Positions 14,387 through 28,394 of a stretch of DNA of 64,000 nucleotides are shown in pieces. Location of the stretch: contig JAKCWW010000132.1 of assembly GCA_026260175.1 (NCBI GenBank), positions 92,049 to 156,048 of the forward strand, in the 5' to 3' direction. The translations under genes and the position numbers were made by a program. The stretch comes from Reticulitermes lucifugus (taxonomy: Eukaryota; Arthropoda; Insecta; Blattodea; Rhinotermitidae). Position 1 is the first letter of the stretch, and each line of letters opens with the position of its first letter. The notes under the pieces are model-generated. The model had not been told where the DNA came from. It was given only the letters and a program-made list of their open reading frames with translations, and ran no database searches.

Positions 14387-15335
14387 TATTGTTTTCACCG
14401 TGCATCTCGTACATATCAAAAACCTAGACTTCAAAATTACAAAAAATCTACTTAACAAGGTGCAGCACATAACACTTTTACGAGACATGTTGTCGTGTTG
14501 AGANNNNNNNNNNNNNNNNNNNNNNNNNNNNNNNNNNNNNNNNNNNNNNNNNNNNNNNNNNNNNNNNNNNNNNNNNNNNNNNNNNNNNNNNNNNNNNNNN
14601 NNNNNNNNNNNNNNNNNNNNNNNNNNNNNNNNNNNNNNNNNNNNNNNNNNNNNNNNNNNNNNNNNNNNNNNNNNNNNNNNNNNNNNNNNNNNNNNNNNNN
14701 NNNNNNNNNNNNNNNNNNNNNNNNNNNNNNNNNNNNNNNNNNNNNNNNNNNNNNNNNNNNNNNNNNNNNNNNNNNNNNNNNNNNNNNNNNNNNNNNNNNN
14801 NNNNNNNNNNNNNNNNNNNNNNNNNNNNNNNNNNNNNNNNNNNNNNNNNNNNNNNNNNNNNNNNNNNNNNNNNNNNNNNNNNNNNNNNNNNNNNNNNNNN
14901 NNNNNNNNNNNNNNNNNNNNNNNNNNNNNNNNNNNNNNNNNNNNNNNNNNNNNNNNNNNNNNNNNNNNNNNNNNNNNNNNNNNNNNNNNNNNNNNNNNNN
15001 NNNNNNNNNNNNNNNNNNNNNNNNNNNNNNNNNNNNNNNNNNNNNNNNNNNNNNNNNNNNNNNNNNNNNNNNNNNNNNNNNNNNNNNNNNNNNNNNNNNN
15101 NNNNNNNNNNNNNNNNNNNNNNNNNNNNNNNNNNNNNNNNNNNNNNNNNNNNNNNNNNCAGGTACCTGACCATCTTCAGGGGTACACTACATTAAAATGC
15201 TATGTCCATATGTAAAACACACTTCAAACATGTCGGGTTTAATGTAATACTACTATTAAAGTTTTTAATAGTGATTGTGCATCTAGTTGGTCCTTTGTTT
15301 TTTTATATATACGACATGCACGGTGAAAACAATAT
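14387..15335. mobile_element. DNA element with CACCGTGCAT ends, centre missing from assembly
   Basis: ATATTGTTTTCACCGTGCAT on the left is exactly inverted as ATGCACGGTGAAAACAATAT on the right. Bases 14504-15158 are N. Beside the gap lie GAGACATGTTGTCG and TGACCATCTTCAGGGG, the core motif of the window's hairpin MITEs. Confidence 0.7.
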
Positions 15336-17439
15336 TAAATACTGATTTTCTTCTTTGAATATTATGCACTGTAATATTACGGTCTGTAATATCTAGAAAA
15401 AATTTAAAACTGTAGTAAAACCTCACTGATCTACACCCCATTAATCTTGATATCACATTATCTGGTAAGGACTACCTCAGTACAGCATGGTCACACTGTC
15501 TCAGCTGTTTGACACCTGTACAGCGAAGATATCTTGCGCAGTCATCCTGAAATTACTCTCTCCTGCCCTAAAAGTGTTTCACACATGAATAATGGCATCT
15601 AATATCAGCACATAAGCATCTGCTGAACCATGCACAGAAATAATGAAAGTGGTTCAAAATGACTGTTCAAGTACACAAATTTTACTATGTATTATAATCA
15701 TTAGCAATTTCTTGCCTATCACTTCACCACTCCCAATTATCATCTAATCCAGACCAACCATCCCCTCTTATAGTAGAGGCACGTGAGATTCCACTGTATT
15801 GTAAGAAACATTCCTTTATACAGATCAAAAAGATGAATACAAGAATAATTTTTATTCATAATTTTATTCTACCCCAATGCAAACACTTTTTTTGAAGGTT
15901 CATTAAGTTCATTAAAACATCTTTGAAAAAACTCCTGGTATCAATTTGTCATATTCTAAAAATATTACCATTATGGTCTTATAAATACAAGACTTGTACA
16001 ATTTGAAAATCGTGAGTTTCATATATTACAGGCAATCACAAAATTATGAAAACTCAACTTCTCTCCAGCTGTGGCTTTGATATAAATGCAACTCCAATTT
16101 ACTAACTTCATAAGTATAATCATCCTACTACTACATAAAACAGATTCAAATACTGCTATTTCACTATGAGACCAGAGCCAACGTATGTGTTTGAAACACC
16201 CGCTAACCAGGCCACAAGAACATGCTCTCATCATCCAAAAACAGGACTCATGAAACTGATGCTACAATATTAGGACTTATCATGTACAGCATGTTGTGTC
16301 ACAACAATTATGTTGCATATACGGGTAATTAACACAAAAGACATTGGCTCTGCTGTGTCTGATAACTAAGTAACTGATACCTAAGTAAGTAAGGGTCTCT
16401 CTTACACAATGAAGGACATTTCATTTAGTTTCATAAATGTGTAAAAGGGAAACTGGAAGTGACCTGAAACAGTCACACCATACAATAATGCAAAAATAAT
16501 ACCAACACAACTTGTACTCCTTCACGTACCACTGAGACCAAAATTCTATGAGTATAGCCTGTATGCTTACGTATGAAATTTAATGTCTGCACTCAAAACC
16601 ATATTCACTTCTAAGTTCTCTTAATAAATGCTGGCAGTGACAAAAGATCACTCTTCTGCCACTCTAAAAACAAAAATTAATTACTCTCATGCTACAAATT
16701 TTGGCAAGTAACTATTTCACCATTTACATTACATCACATTACATTACATTTGAAACAATTTACATGCATTACTTTCAAATTTTACAAATATACAAACTAA
16801 CCAAGTGAACTCCATTATGAAGACTAATGACAATGATTTTTTTATTATTATTACTACGGCATTCCAAATGGAAGGGTCTTAGAAAGCCACATATTAATCT
16901 GAAAATTAAGAGAGTACAAATGCAGTGCCACAATAACACCCAAGTGAACTGGAGAAAACATATCAGAATATTTGATTGTATAATTAACAGCCCATATGCT
17001 CAGATCTTTGAAATCCAAGCTACAGCAGCCTATAATTTTAATATTTGGAACAATAAGGAAAGATATTTCATAAAGCTTTACTTCAGTACAGTTGTATAAA
17101 CAATAATATTTTACACTTCTTTTATATTAACCACAACGCTGTTTCAGTATGTTCTGGTCCCATTCGAGCACTGCTCAACGCTGATCAAAACCACAATGAT
17201 CAGATTAACCGAAAACATTATACTGGCCACTGTAAAATTCATTCTGAAGGTAAAACATTCCTTTCCCGGAGTCTCAAATTACTGAAACACGCTTTTAAAC
17301 CTCTGTGCGATTCATTTAAGGGGAGGATGTAAACTCTGTGTTTGCAGATTTACACTTTCAAAAAGTGGTCCTTTAGGGAAAAAACATATCTTTACCAGTA
17401 AACTGCTGACAGTTTTTTGGATTTTAAGGGTGGGTGTTG

Positions 17440-17640
17440 TTCATATAATGGCCACCTTTCGGGCTTTTATACCATATAGTACCTTTGGTTTGTTCCAACA
17501 TTTTGGAGGAATGTACTGCCTCCATCTTTGGGGTGACTGATTTTGATGGTTGCAGATTCAACCCAAGGCAGCACATTCCTCCAAAACAACAGAACAAACT
17601 AAATACACTACACAGTGTAAAAACCTAGAAGCTGACCACA
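17440..17640. repeat. Foldback MITE copy
   Basis: ATTTTGGAGGAATGTACTGC is inverted as GGCAGCACATTCCTCCAAAA; outer arms also pair (ATATAGTACC with ACACAGTGT). Confidence 0.6.
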
Positions 17641-18855
17641 ATTCAGGGTAAGCAGTCACTTAAAGAAGTCCACAGATACAAACATTGAATTATGTGTGCT
17701 GATACAAAGGCGCAGCTTGTGGTTGTTTAAAAATGCGTACACATTTGACAAAATAACAGTGCAATGATTAGTGTTTACAGCCTCCCCTCAGAACATTAGT
17801 GTCTGCTGCTATCAACGCAGTTTTCTTCCACAGATATTTAACTTTTAAATAAGATTCTACTACGTTTTACAACATATCACGAGGGAAGGACCTGTCTATT
17901 TTACTATTTCAGCAGGAACAAAAAGGTTAAAATACACAAATGCTTACATTTAAGATTACTTAGTATCTGGAGTTAGCTCATCAGCTTGTGTTTAAGAAAG
18001 ACTGCTTCAGAAACCGGTGCTCTTTCTGTCATCATTCGAAAAGGTGGTGAGAAACTCACTTCATCCATGGGCCAAAATAGATCCAATTTCCAAAACATTT
18101 TTCTAATATGTCGTGATGTGCAACATCCAGAATCCAAGCAACCGTGACTGTAATATACCGTCATCAAAACCCTTAGGGAAAAAATACATGTTATCAAAAA
18201 CAATATTTCATTCAGAACAGATATGCATGACACAGGAGCAACAGGTGTGTATGACCAGTGGAAGCAACACAGCTGCATCTAGAATGATAAGAAAGGAATG
18301 TCCCTAAAGAAAATATTGGCCAATAGCAAGAGGGGAGGGACGGAGATTAATTCATAGTTTGTAACAACAGAAATCCCACTCACTCCTCACTTCAGTCAAC
18401 TTGTCAATTCTCATAACCAAACTGTTTAACAAAGAAACAGTATTTTGGACCCAAGGATCTCAGTGTTTCTACCACAGCACAGTACCTTCTGAGACATTAA
18501 CAACCAGAGATTGTCCTGGTACCCTACATCTTAATCTAACAGAAGTATAAAGTGTGGGCCTCAGGAAGTACGTATACTGTGAGAAAGGGGTTGTGTACTT
18601 CTGATTTTTAAAAAGGCAAAGAAATGAATTTCTTACAAGCTATCCCAGGTCCTAACAAGTAATATCACGGACGAACGTCTCCCCATGCATCTTTGTTCTC
18701 TTTCTGTGCTCTTAAAGAAACTCTCTTATCTTCTTCAATCTCACAGTAAAGTTATATCACATACCTTGCTAAAATTCTTCCTGATGTTAGTTTTGAAAAC
18801 AGCATTAATTTACATATCCTTAGGCATACCCAATATCCATGATTTCGAGATTACC

Positions 18856-19211
18856 CTACACATCTACATAATCTATCCTGTCACTATGTTGCCTGCGAAT
18901 GTGACGGATTTGGTGTGCTTTGCGCTTGCAACGCTGTGGACAGAACGGACATTGAAATGTAGGCTGCTTGCCACATTCATATTTCAGATGACGTCGAAGG
19001 GAGTCCTTGCGAATATATGACCTTCCACAACGTTCACAAGGGAACGCTCCTTGAGCTTCGGTAGTTGTCCCATTTTGTGTGTCTTTTGAATCAGCATTTG
19101 GTTCTACGTTATCAAGCGTGAAATCTGCGGCAGGATCCAAACCTGTCACAACTTCGCCACGTGTCATGGACCAACCAGTCCACGGCTTTGCAGCTTCATT
19201 ACTGCTGTGTT
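18856..19211 (-). CDS. lola: lola alternative terminal exon 2 (C2HC + C2H2 finger pair)
   Basis: The acceptor ...gatgtttcctgttccag is followed by AA (split codon) and 117 codons. The linker has Trp at 10 and 13 within a WTGWSMT motif, then an acidic, Asn/Thr-rich stretch. Finger 1 uses C58, C61, H74 and C79 (core CERCGRSYIRKDSL). Finger 2 uses C87, C90, H103 and H108 with an unusually basic helix (KRKAHQIRHIRRQH). The tail is DRIDYVDV. The block F56-D110 is 51/55 identical to the next exon (18 kb array position 21.2-21.6 kb), so the two are recent duplicates. Frame upstream of the acceptor stays open for 23 codons, which is intronic read-through and not coding. Predicted role: DNA-binding end of one isoform. 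Confidence 0.92.
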
Positions 19212-21219
19212 CTGGAACAGGAAACATCAACAGATACTCAGGATCTGCCACTAAGAGCCTTAATTTTGGGCAGATCATGGTTCAAATGTAGTTCTTCAAC
19301 AAACTGTAACTGAGTGACACTGCATATCTCTGTATGCAAATCAGACACAACTTTCAAACATTACATCCCATCTGCAGACAACCCATCCTTATGCAGAACA
19401 ATCCAGTAATGCTCAAAGCATCACATTCTAATAAACTTCTCTTACAGCATTCTTAAGAACGAAGAAACTGATTGTTGTGTAAGTTTCTGATGTTTCAAGC
19501 TATGTAACTGATGATCCAGTCTTCTGAGATGTGGCAATGCATCACTGGGTACCTGGTTCTTGACATTTGAAGGAACCACCCACCCAGCAATACAGTGTCC
19601 CTTCCCAGAACACCAGAATCTCAAACTGATTGTTCCCTAAGAGTAAATGTTTCTAACAATGGTGTTTTACAACAAACATGACTATAATTTTGGAAATTAG
19701 ATCTGTTTCTGTCCACAGATGTAATGGAATGAAATGTTCCCAAACAACTGGGTCTGTTAACAGAGAGTATCTCAGTCACTGGACCAGCACGAGGTCACCA
19801 ACACAAAGGCCAACCTCAACCGAACACCTTGACTGGGAATGTGGTGTAAAGAATCATTCTTATTTCCTTCTAATAATGTAATTCTTCATCTTGCAGAAGA
19901 ACATTATATCTAGTTTTAACTGCTAGTAAATTTAAATACTATTAGTAAATATTACTTTACAGTAATGACTAAACTGATATTGGCACCTTACAGCAATGGG
20001 ATATTGGCATATCGCAGAAAACATATTAAGAGCACCTGGTCTTAAAAACTGAAAATTAATTTGTTTCCAAGAATGAGATGGTGTACAATTATGCAGACGC
20101 TACATTACAGTGGTCTTACAGAAGTAACAATTTCATTAATATCTGGCATCTGATGACTGTCTAACATATACGTAGCTCACACACTTTATGAAGAAACTGG
20201 TTTAGTAAGGCATGAATATAAGACTCGTTAAGTTGAACGAGCAGTCACAATTCAAAAAGGATGAAACATAAAATGCATATAAAGGTGGAGAAATTTCCAT
20301 GCAGGTATACAACTGAAAGAACACCATCAAAGTGATGGGGAGCTTCACTTATACCTGTCATGTCTAATGTCATAAGCTGCTTCTTATGACCTGGAGGCAG
20401 AACAAAGTGACTGAAGTCACAGGATACAAACTGGGTGATCAGACTTCACTCTTTGACCAGAGTGTAATCTTTCTATTTTCCACTCTGGCTCTGTGAATTG
20501 TATCCAAAGGGTTCTACTGGGCTATTTTGACAGGGTAAAGCAGATGCTGCCACATCCCTTCATGGTAAGATGTTTAGGCATAAGATTAGCTTCCACTTTA
20601 CATCCAACCAGAAGGAATTTCGTGACCAAAGAAGTACAAAGTGTTGAAAATTTAATAGTGTGCATAGGTACGCCAACTACAAACCACTTACCACCTTCAA
20701 ACCTCACTCCTACCTACATCAAATCAATATGCACAAAAATGTAAAAGGCAGGGAGGAGTGACCAGTACAGAATAATATAAAACTCCTGCCATCCGTTGTT
20801 CCCCGGTTGCTAACTATTAAATATGTCACACAGAGAAAAGGGAAAAATATAAATGTCACTCAGTATGTGAACAAGGTTGGCAGCAGAAGGCTTCCAACAG
20901 AAGACCTGTTCCTGTAGTGGAAAATGACAATGTTGCAATTCTTCTGACAAAGGTAAGAAACGTTAACATATGTTGATATAAATTACATGTTAAGTAAAAA
21001 CCAGCCTCAATGCTTTGGCTAGATTGTAGCACAGATGGCCTCACAAAACATGCCTCACTGGTTTAATTAGTTCACTGGCAGATAAGGGGGTAAAAGATTA
21101 TCACTGATACTATTAAGTTAAAAGTATGATGGTAAATAATCCATTGTTTCCTTCCCTGTCAGTGTCACATTAAACAAGTATACCAGTCACGTGTAAAAAC
21201 AGCATAATTTTACAACTTC
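19212..21219. other. lola: Spacer between finger exons 2 and 3
   Basis: Two kilobases with a foldback-like repeat at 19440-19640 (TCTTCTGAGATGTGGCAATG...) and otherwise no recognisable feature. Confidence 0.55.
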
Positions 21220-21614
21220 CTACTCATTGCTAGTGTCCATGATTCTGAAATCACCTTTTGGCTCTATCACATCTATCATGTCGCTATGCTGCCTGCGAAT
21301 GTGCCGAATCTGGTGTGCTCTGCGCTTGCAACGCTGTGGACAGAACGGACATTGAAAAGTAGGCTCCTTGCCGCATTCATATTTCAGATGACGCTGAAGT
21401 GAGTCTTTGCGAACGTATGACCGTCCACAGCGTTCACAAGGAAACACTCCACGAGCTCGAGTTGTTGTCTTTTTTGGTGTACTGCTCTCTTTTGAAGGAG
21501 TTTTAGACTCTTTTGTCACAACCACTAATTCTGAAGTACCCAAACTTGCCAAGACGTCACCACAAGTCATAGACCAACCAGACCAACGTTTGGTATCTTC
21601 ATCAAAGCTGCTAT
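21220..21614 (-). CDS. lola: lola alternative terminal exon 3 (duplicate of exon 2)
   Basis: The acceptor ...tattttcttttgcag is pyrimidine-rich. The exon starts AT (split codon) and runs 130 codons to a stop. It shares the WSGWSMT motif (Trp 10 and 13) and nearly all of the finger block with exon 2. Finger 1 uses C59, C62, H75 and C80; finger 2 uses C88, C91, H104 and H109. The finger differences are conservative (I/V, R/Q, Q/E, K/R). The linkers differ: this one is rich in Lys/Ser/Thr/Pro (SKTPSKESSTPKKTTTR). The C-terminal tail is longer by about 13 residues (IEPKGDFRIMDTSNE). Both exons probably read similar DNA sites but carry different linkers and tails. Confidence 0.92.
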
Positions 21615-24600
21615 CTGCAAAAGAAAATACAAACAGAATTTCAGAAACTGTCCCAAGGTCACTGATCTTGATAAGGTTATGGTACAAATGAGTAAACTAC
21701 AACAGGCAATAAATCTGCCTGTATGTCAATTCAACTATATCTTCTTTCCCTAGTCCTGTTTTTAGTATTTCTTACCATGCAACACACTAGATAGTGAACA
21801 CCTGTTCTTGATGTCAATAAACATAATTTAGTCAACACCACACTCAAGAATTCACTGCACTAACTACATATAAATAATTCCAAATGAGTCAAGAACTTAA
21901 AAAAAATGTTTCTGTTACAAGATTCTCATGTCTTCTTCACACTGCCATGGCTACAGCAAGTGTGTATGGCCATCTTATTTTATTTATTTCATAAATGGCA
22001 AACCTACAAAATATCCAATATCAAATTACACTTCCTATCATGTCAGCTAGTAACCAACACACTATAACTAAATATACCTACATCTTAGTCAGAAAAAAAA
22101 AACACATAATTAATGCTCATACCAGATGCACACCAAAGGTAAGTTCCATTTTGAGGATTACAATCTTCTTGGATGTGAACTGTGCAGCTTAATAGTTGCA
22201 TAGCACCAGTTTGGAGAAAGCTTATGCCTGCATATCCACTCCATATGATTATTGATCTCAGTATTTTAAACAGAAATAAAATAGATTCAGGTCTACTGCA
22301 TTGTTATCCCATGTTGTCTGGTAAGTAGTTACTGACATTTTAAAGGCATTATGTTCCCTCAAATGTCAGTCACTACCTACCACGTGACATGGCATCATTC
22401 AATTCAATTCAATCATGTCCCAGCAGACTTGAATATTCAGCAATGCCAGTGTCAGAACCTCATATCTTAAGGAAATAACATAAAAAGATGACAACTGTAG
22501 TCTTCTAGGCTGTGACAGTGTCATCATCTTGGACGTGAATACCAACATTTCTGAGAAATAAGCTTCTAAAATAAAGGTACCCTCTCACAAGTCTACGGAG
22601 TGTGACAACATAGCAGACTACAATCTGAATGCTCACTGCTGCAAAACCCTGAGAAAATGATAACAACAAAGCAGATTATAAGAAAGAGACAAACTCTCAT
22701 AATCCATAAATTACTGACTGACCAAAGCACACACAGAAAAGGCTGATGAATCCATTTTGATGCAAATTACCATATTTACCCAAATATATGAAAAGAATCT
22801 TTCTTATTTCATCATCTCCAAACTGGGGGTTGCCTTCTAATTGCACAAAAAGTTACATGTCTTGTACAGGAATTTTCCTGAAAATTAGGACTGTGAGGGA
22901 GTGGGCGAGGCGGTCTTATATTCAAGTAAAATACATCACTATGAGAATAAATGGTCAATGTACAAAGAGATCCTTCAGTCCACAGCTATGAAAACAGTGA
23001 ACAAACTGCAATGATGATAAGACAAAGGTACTTCTGTGATACTATAGTCCTATATAACAAAATACTGTCATGACTTATTGCATCAAGCAGAAGTACCTTC
23101 ATCCAAGACATGGGTGCCTTCCTTAACAGTAACATAATGTACAGAAGTTAACACTATGAAGATAGAATAACACTCACATTAAGAAATTAAAGTTTATGCA
23201 CGCAATTAAAAACAGACTGGAAACAAGTATTTAAACCACACTGGAAAATGTGCAAGAGTACTTATGTATCGCTTTAAAAGATACAGCTATCTTACGAAGT
23301 GTGGAATAAATATCAAAACAATGATGGGTACTAGAGATCCAAGTCTCCTGTAATGCGATGCTTTATCATTGGGTGAGTTGTTCCTCCTGATATTTTGAAG
23401 ACATGTGGTGCCTTCAACGTCACAGTCAAGCAGTTCAAGAAGATGAAGGCACTATGATCCTCTGAAATGTCAGGAACTACTCACCTAAAAGACTTGAATC
23501 TTCAGCAACACCTCTGTGAGAATTTCAAATCTTGCGTCACTGGGTACACTCTATTACAGTCTGAGCAGTTGATCTAGACCCTGTGCCCTGTGTTCAGATG
23601 ACACATGGAAACATTTCACAAAGCTTAGCTTCAGCTGCACTGCTGTTCATGTTGACCTGCTTTCCTCTCCTTTTGTCCCCCAAAAGTTACAGTATCTGCT
23701 CATATGGCATCATCATTCATTTTAACTATCTTCACATAGGGACTTGATCGACTGCTCAAATTATAAATCTGATGCAGGCAATAAAAAAATGATAGAAAAC
23801 TAACAACAAAGTTACAGTTATATATATTAGACATCTATCATAAATACATCAAATAGTACATAATAAGCCAGCAAGTGGCCTGTCATTATAACAACACACA
23901 TTTTTATTTATGCAAGCAACAGAAAACATGTTTATGTATCTATACATCTGCAGCTGACTTATCCATTTGCATACAGTCTTGTACACTGAATCCTTTTCCA
24001 CAAATCATGGTAGAAGACTGACACAATATGGACAAACACTAAATTTATTGTATTAAAAATGCAACAGGGCCTTAATTAAACTTACTGAACCTGTAAAACA
24101 GTCAGGAAATAAAAATTTGAAATCAAAAACAATCATAATGAAAGATACTATCAGGAGACTCAAAGTTTGAACTTGACTTTGTAGTAACCATGATAGGTTC
24201 ATAACTGTAACAGCTGCTATAATCTGAGAATAGACAGTGGACACCCATGTGTAATACAGCAATCCACTGCCACCTACAGAAATTACAACCTTTAAGAACA
24301 CCAACGTTGGCAATACCTAGGCCTTATAAGAACTTGGGGGTTAAGGAAACCATGGATGCTGTTATAAAAAATAAATACAAAAACCTGAAGAGAAAGGCCC
24401 ACTCACAGGAATCTAGGTGTATTTATTTATGGTTTATTTAATTATGTTGCTGGTAGTTCATACTATGTAGCATTGAAGAGAATATTAACAAATTAAGAAC
24501 TAGAAGGGATGTGGAAGGAAGCAGTCATGCTTCAAGTGGAGGTGCTATTCCAGCACATGCTGAGACCAACATTCAGATGAAGATGTGTAGGGCAGAGACA

Positions 24601-26438
24601 AATATCCCTTGTGGGAAAATACTATTCTGTATTGTGTTTAAAAGCCTACTATCTATCAGCTTTAATTGTTGGGCCAGACACTAAATCATTCTGTAAATTC
24701 AACCAGAAACCACAGAACTTTTCAGGCATCATGTGTCAAGCTGGGCACACAGTTAGTCCAACCACAAACTCCAAGCCTAGGACTTTACAGGTAAAGAATA
24801 CCCACATTACAGCAGACAAAAAGTGCCCAGCTGTTTGTAAGCAGTCCTGACACACTAATTGTTTACTTTTGTATGTTGCAGTTCTTCTTATAAAACAATA
24901 AAAACTTCCCTTCAGGTATTTTCCTTTATGCTGCAAAACAGTGTCAGGATTTTACTTGTAAATGTTTTGCTTTTAGGTTCCCCATAAGTAAAAGCCATAT
25001 GGGTTGAGGTGATGGTTGCAATTCATTCACTACGCTACTCTTGTCTTTGTTATCAATTTCAGGAGTTCTGTGGCAGGCTGTGTTGATGATTTTGAAACCC
25101 AGTCTCCAATGCAAGGCACCTGAATGTTTTCCGAGTACGTTAAAGCTTACCGATGAATTCATCCATTCAGTGAACACGCTACATTGTGATCCAGTCGTCA
25201 TGCCCAGAAAGAACTGCTTTAATCCACTTACACTTAAATTGGTAATTGCTAGTATGTGAACTATAATTTTCCCAAAAATTTATGCAGGAGTTTTTACTTT
25301 ACTCTTCTTGAAAAACCACTTTTCAAATACATATTACACATAAACACTTACTGTTTCAATATGTACTTCACACATCGAATTTCAACAAGGGAAATAACAT
25401 GGGTGAATGGATTATGTATTGCATAAGTCAACTACTTGTAGAGTAGTAGGAGAGATAAAGTAATGTGGTGGGTCTCAGGAGGCAAGAGGAGGCCGACCAT
25501 AAGACATCAATGAGCTGCATGGTCACTCATCTAGAAAAACTCAGTGTACCATAAATTATTAATAACTGGGCTAAATTATAATTCTTTGTTTAGTTTCTGA
25601 TGAATAATATTTCTATTTACTTTCATTTTTAAGAATTCAAGCCTCATTCATTGAGCTTTGTGTGATGCAGTTGAGACAAACAGAATAAAAAAGTAATGTT
25701 TCATATAAAAAAAGTATATTCATGAAATATATATTAATACATTTTCATTTCAAAACTTTATACCAATATATATTCAGTAAATTTCACATTATATTCTCCG
25801 TGCATTCTGATATCAATCACAAATTAAAAAACCAACAAATGCACTGCATTTTCACAAATATAGTCTAATGCCCCTAAGTATATGTAAACCTTGGACCCCC
25901 TGATGATGGCTTGGTAAAGCTGAAACATATGTAGCTGCATTAGACTATATTTGTGAAAATACAGTGCACTTGTTGCAATTTTAATTTGTGAATGTATTCA
26001 CTAATTTCAGTAGTTATTAAAATTAATACTGGATAAAAACGTTATTAAGCCAGAAATAATTTGTCTGAAAATTTACAGGGTAATGTTAAAAAGGTTACAG
26101 TACACTGGATACATATTTCAGATGGGGAAACACAAAAGTACAATTTTCGTGTAAAACCCGCTTTGGAAGAATGGGGCAGAACAGTAAAATGAAAACAGAA
26201 CGCAAAGATACAGTCTGCGAAGAAAATAAGTGGAATGAACTGGCACACGATCATGTACAATTGTCAGCTCTGATACCGGCAGTGTTGAAAATTTGGACTT
26301 CACCACCAGAGTCAGTAATTATAAAGGACAGGAACAAGTCCACTCAACTCTCAAAGGTAGTAAATAAGATAAACACATCGTTGCACTTCCCCTCGCTCAC
26401 TTTCATTTTGTGTCCTCCTGTACTGTACAAACTCTGCA
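21615..26438. other. lola: Spacer between finger exons 3 and 4
   Basis: No exon seen. Contains a foldback copy at 23330-23545, a related fragment at about 22490-22570, and the hairpin element at 25796-25991. Confidence 0.55.
25796..25991. mobile_element. Hairpin MITE of the CACCGTGCAT group
   Basis: It starts CTCCGTGCATTC. Then CACAAATTAAAAAACCAACA... pairs with ...TTTTAATTTGTG, and the core reads CCCTGATGATGGCTTGG and GCTGAAACATATGTAG. Confidence 0.75.
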
Positions 26439-26776
26439 TTACTTTGTGTATGGACTCATTTTGTGCAGTAAAACACAATGCCTGTTGAGATTTTCTTTTC
26501 TGTGTGTTTTGTAAGTACAAATGCTACAGTGAAACTGAGGAGGTTTCCCACATTCAAGTCGAACATGATTACGGAGCCCTTGCTTCCATTTATATAGCTT
26601 TCCACATCTCTCACATCCATATTTTGTCAACCCCTGTTCATCAGTTAGCACAAATAATTCACCCAAATCAGCCTTCCTGGTTCCAGAACTTGTACCAAAT
26701 TGACGATCAACACCATGCAGCCAAGTTCCGGCCACTCCAAAATTGAAAATTTGATCCAACGGAGAAATCTTGACCT
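26439..26776 (-). CDS. lola: lola alternative terminal exon 4 (C2HC + C2H2 finger pair)
   Basis: The acceptor ...ttttttttctttccacag has a strong pyrimidine tract. The exon opens AG (split codon), then VKISPLDQIFNFGVAG over 111 codons. Finger 1 uses C54, C57, H70 and C75 (CERCGKLYKWKQGL); finger 2 uses C83, C86, H99 and H104 (YKTHRKENLNRH). It ends KMSPYTK. It is clearly paralogous to exon 5: both have SPL-x-x-IF-x-FG-x-AG-x-W near the start and a nearly shared finger block and tail (PY-x-K). Trp 18 is conserved. The frame upstream of the acceptor is not needed. Predicted role: DNA-binding end of one isoform. Confidence 0.92.
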
Positions 26777-28394
26777 CTGTGGAAAGAAAAAAAACTTAAT
26801 TAGTAGCAATTGAAACAAAATGTATAAAAGCAGATACATGTAGCATAGTTTGAGGTTCTTCTTGAAGTGATTAATCACCATTAAAATCTTCCGTGATATG
26901 ATGCAATGTAGTTTGTTAGACTGGTACCAAATTTCCGACTGACGACAGAGGAAGCACGTTCCTCCAAAATGCTGGTATCCATCTATCTAACCACATGGTA
27001 TTATATCCCAAAAGACTGTGGTCTTCGTACATTTAATATGGTTTTGATTAATTACACCTTAATTTAACTTCAGGCTACAAATGGTTCTTAAAATGCAAAG
27101 CAGAGATGGGTACACTTTAGACTCAACATTGTAACTACCAAAATAACAAACAAAGAATCAAATACACTTGATCTAAATTAATACACTGTACTGAAATCTT
27201 CTTTACATCAGATGTAATTATTTCACCACCAGCAAGCAAATCTTCTTCAACTAGGAACTGGAATTTTCTGCACTATCAATAGACTAACTGGTGGTTGATA
27301 ACCCTGCTTTTTGAAACGCATACTGTAGAATTATGAGTGGAGGATTAAAAATAATGCAGAAGTGGTCACCATCTATCTCAAGGTACTATCCCAGCATTCA
27401 CCTGCAGAAACCATGGAAAATCATTACAACCTATCATGGCAGTAAATCTTGGGCAAATATTCAAACCATGGGCCAACTAGACATGATTCAGAGGTGCAGA
27501 TCACCCAAATGCAATGATCAGTATTGCTAATGATACAAACTTTGTATCGCCAAGATCTAGGAATTGGTAGTTTGACATACCCATGACATAGCAAGGACCG
27601 CACTCACATACTGTCTTCGGCATGAACCAATAAATAAAATGCATTTAATTGTCAAAAAGGATCAAAGAAGCACAAAAGAACATCACATGCTGACAGAAAA
27701 ACACAATATTAATGCAATCTGAATGCGAACTTCAAAACATGTCAAAGAAGTGACACAGTTGTTCGGACAGAACAGCCAGCCACGTTCGGAGGGATGTCAG
27801 CCAAAAATATATTAAAAATAAGACCGAATAAAGCAACGCCAATTTGAAGCAACACATATCTGTCTTCAATTTTGATCGTAATACATTCACTTGATTCATT
27901 ACTATATAAGTGACAGAGAAAGTCCACATACAAGTTATAATTCCAACTACTACACAAAGCTAGATTTTACACTCCTACATGTTTCTGCTACCTATTGTAG
28001 CTATCATCAGGCAGCTACAATATTATAAAGACACAAGCAGCATATCATATGTCTGTAAATGGTAAACATCAAGTATATGGTAGAGAAAATATCTCAGCAT
28101 GTAAACAATACAAAGTTTTATTGCTTATATATGAAGAATACACATAAAATATACACTTTAAGAAACATGTTAGTACGTCACTGCTGAGATATTTCAGGTT
28201 CTCACAGTGGTGTTGCCAAAGATACACATCTTCTGGGATGGTACACTGCATCGTTGCTTCAGAGGATCACAGTGTGCCCACCTTCAGGGTCAAGTAGTCC
28301 AAGAACTGCTTGACTGTCCCTGAGGATGAAAGCATTATGATCCTTCAAAACATAAGGAAATATGCATGATTTCAGGCTCTCCCCACAGCGTAAA

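Larger units (their letters stand above)
6380..18855. other. lola: Long spacer between finger exons 1 and 2
   Basis: No exon was recognised in 12.5 kb. It contains hairpin repeats at 7233-7370 and 12101-12210, foldback copies at 10370-10500, 11640-11770 and 17440-17640, a poly(A) run near 9937-9956, and a gapped element at about 14387-15335. Two further lola exons could in theory sit in the 655-base gap or be too diverged to see. Confidence 0.6.
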
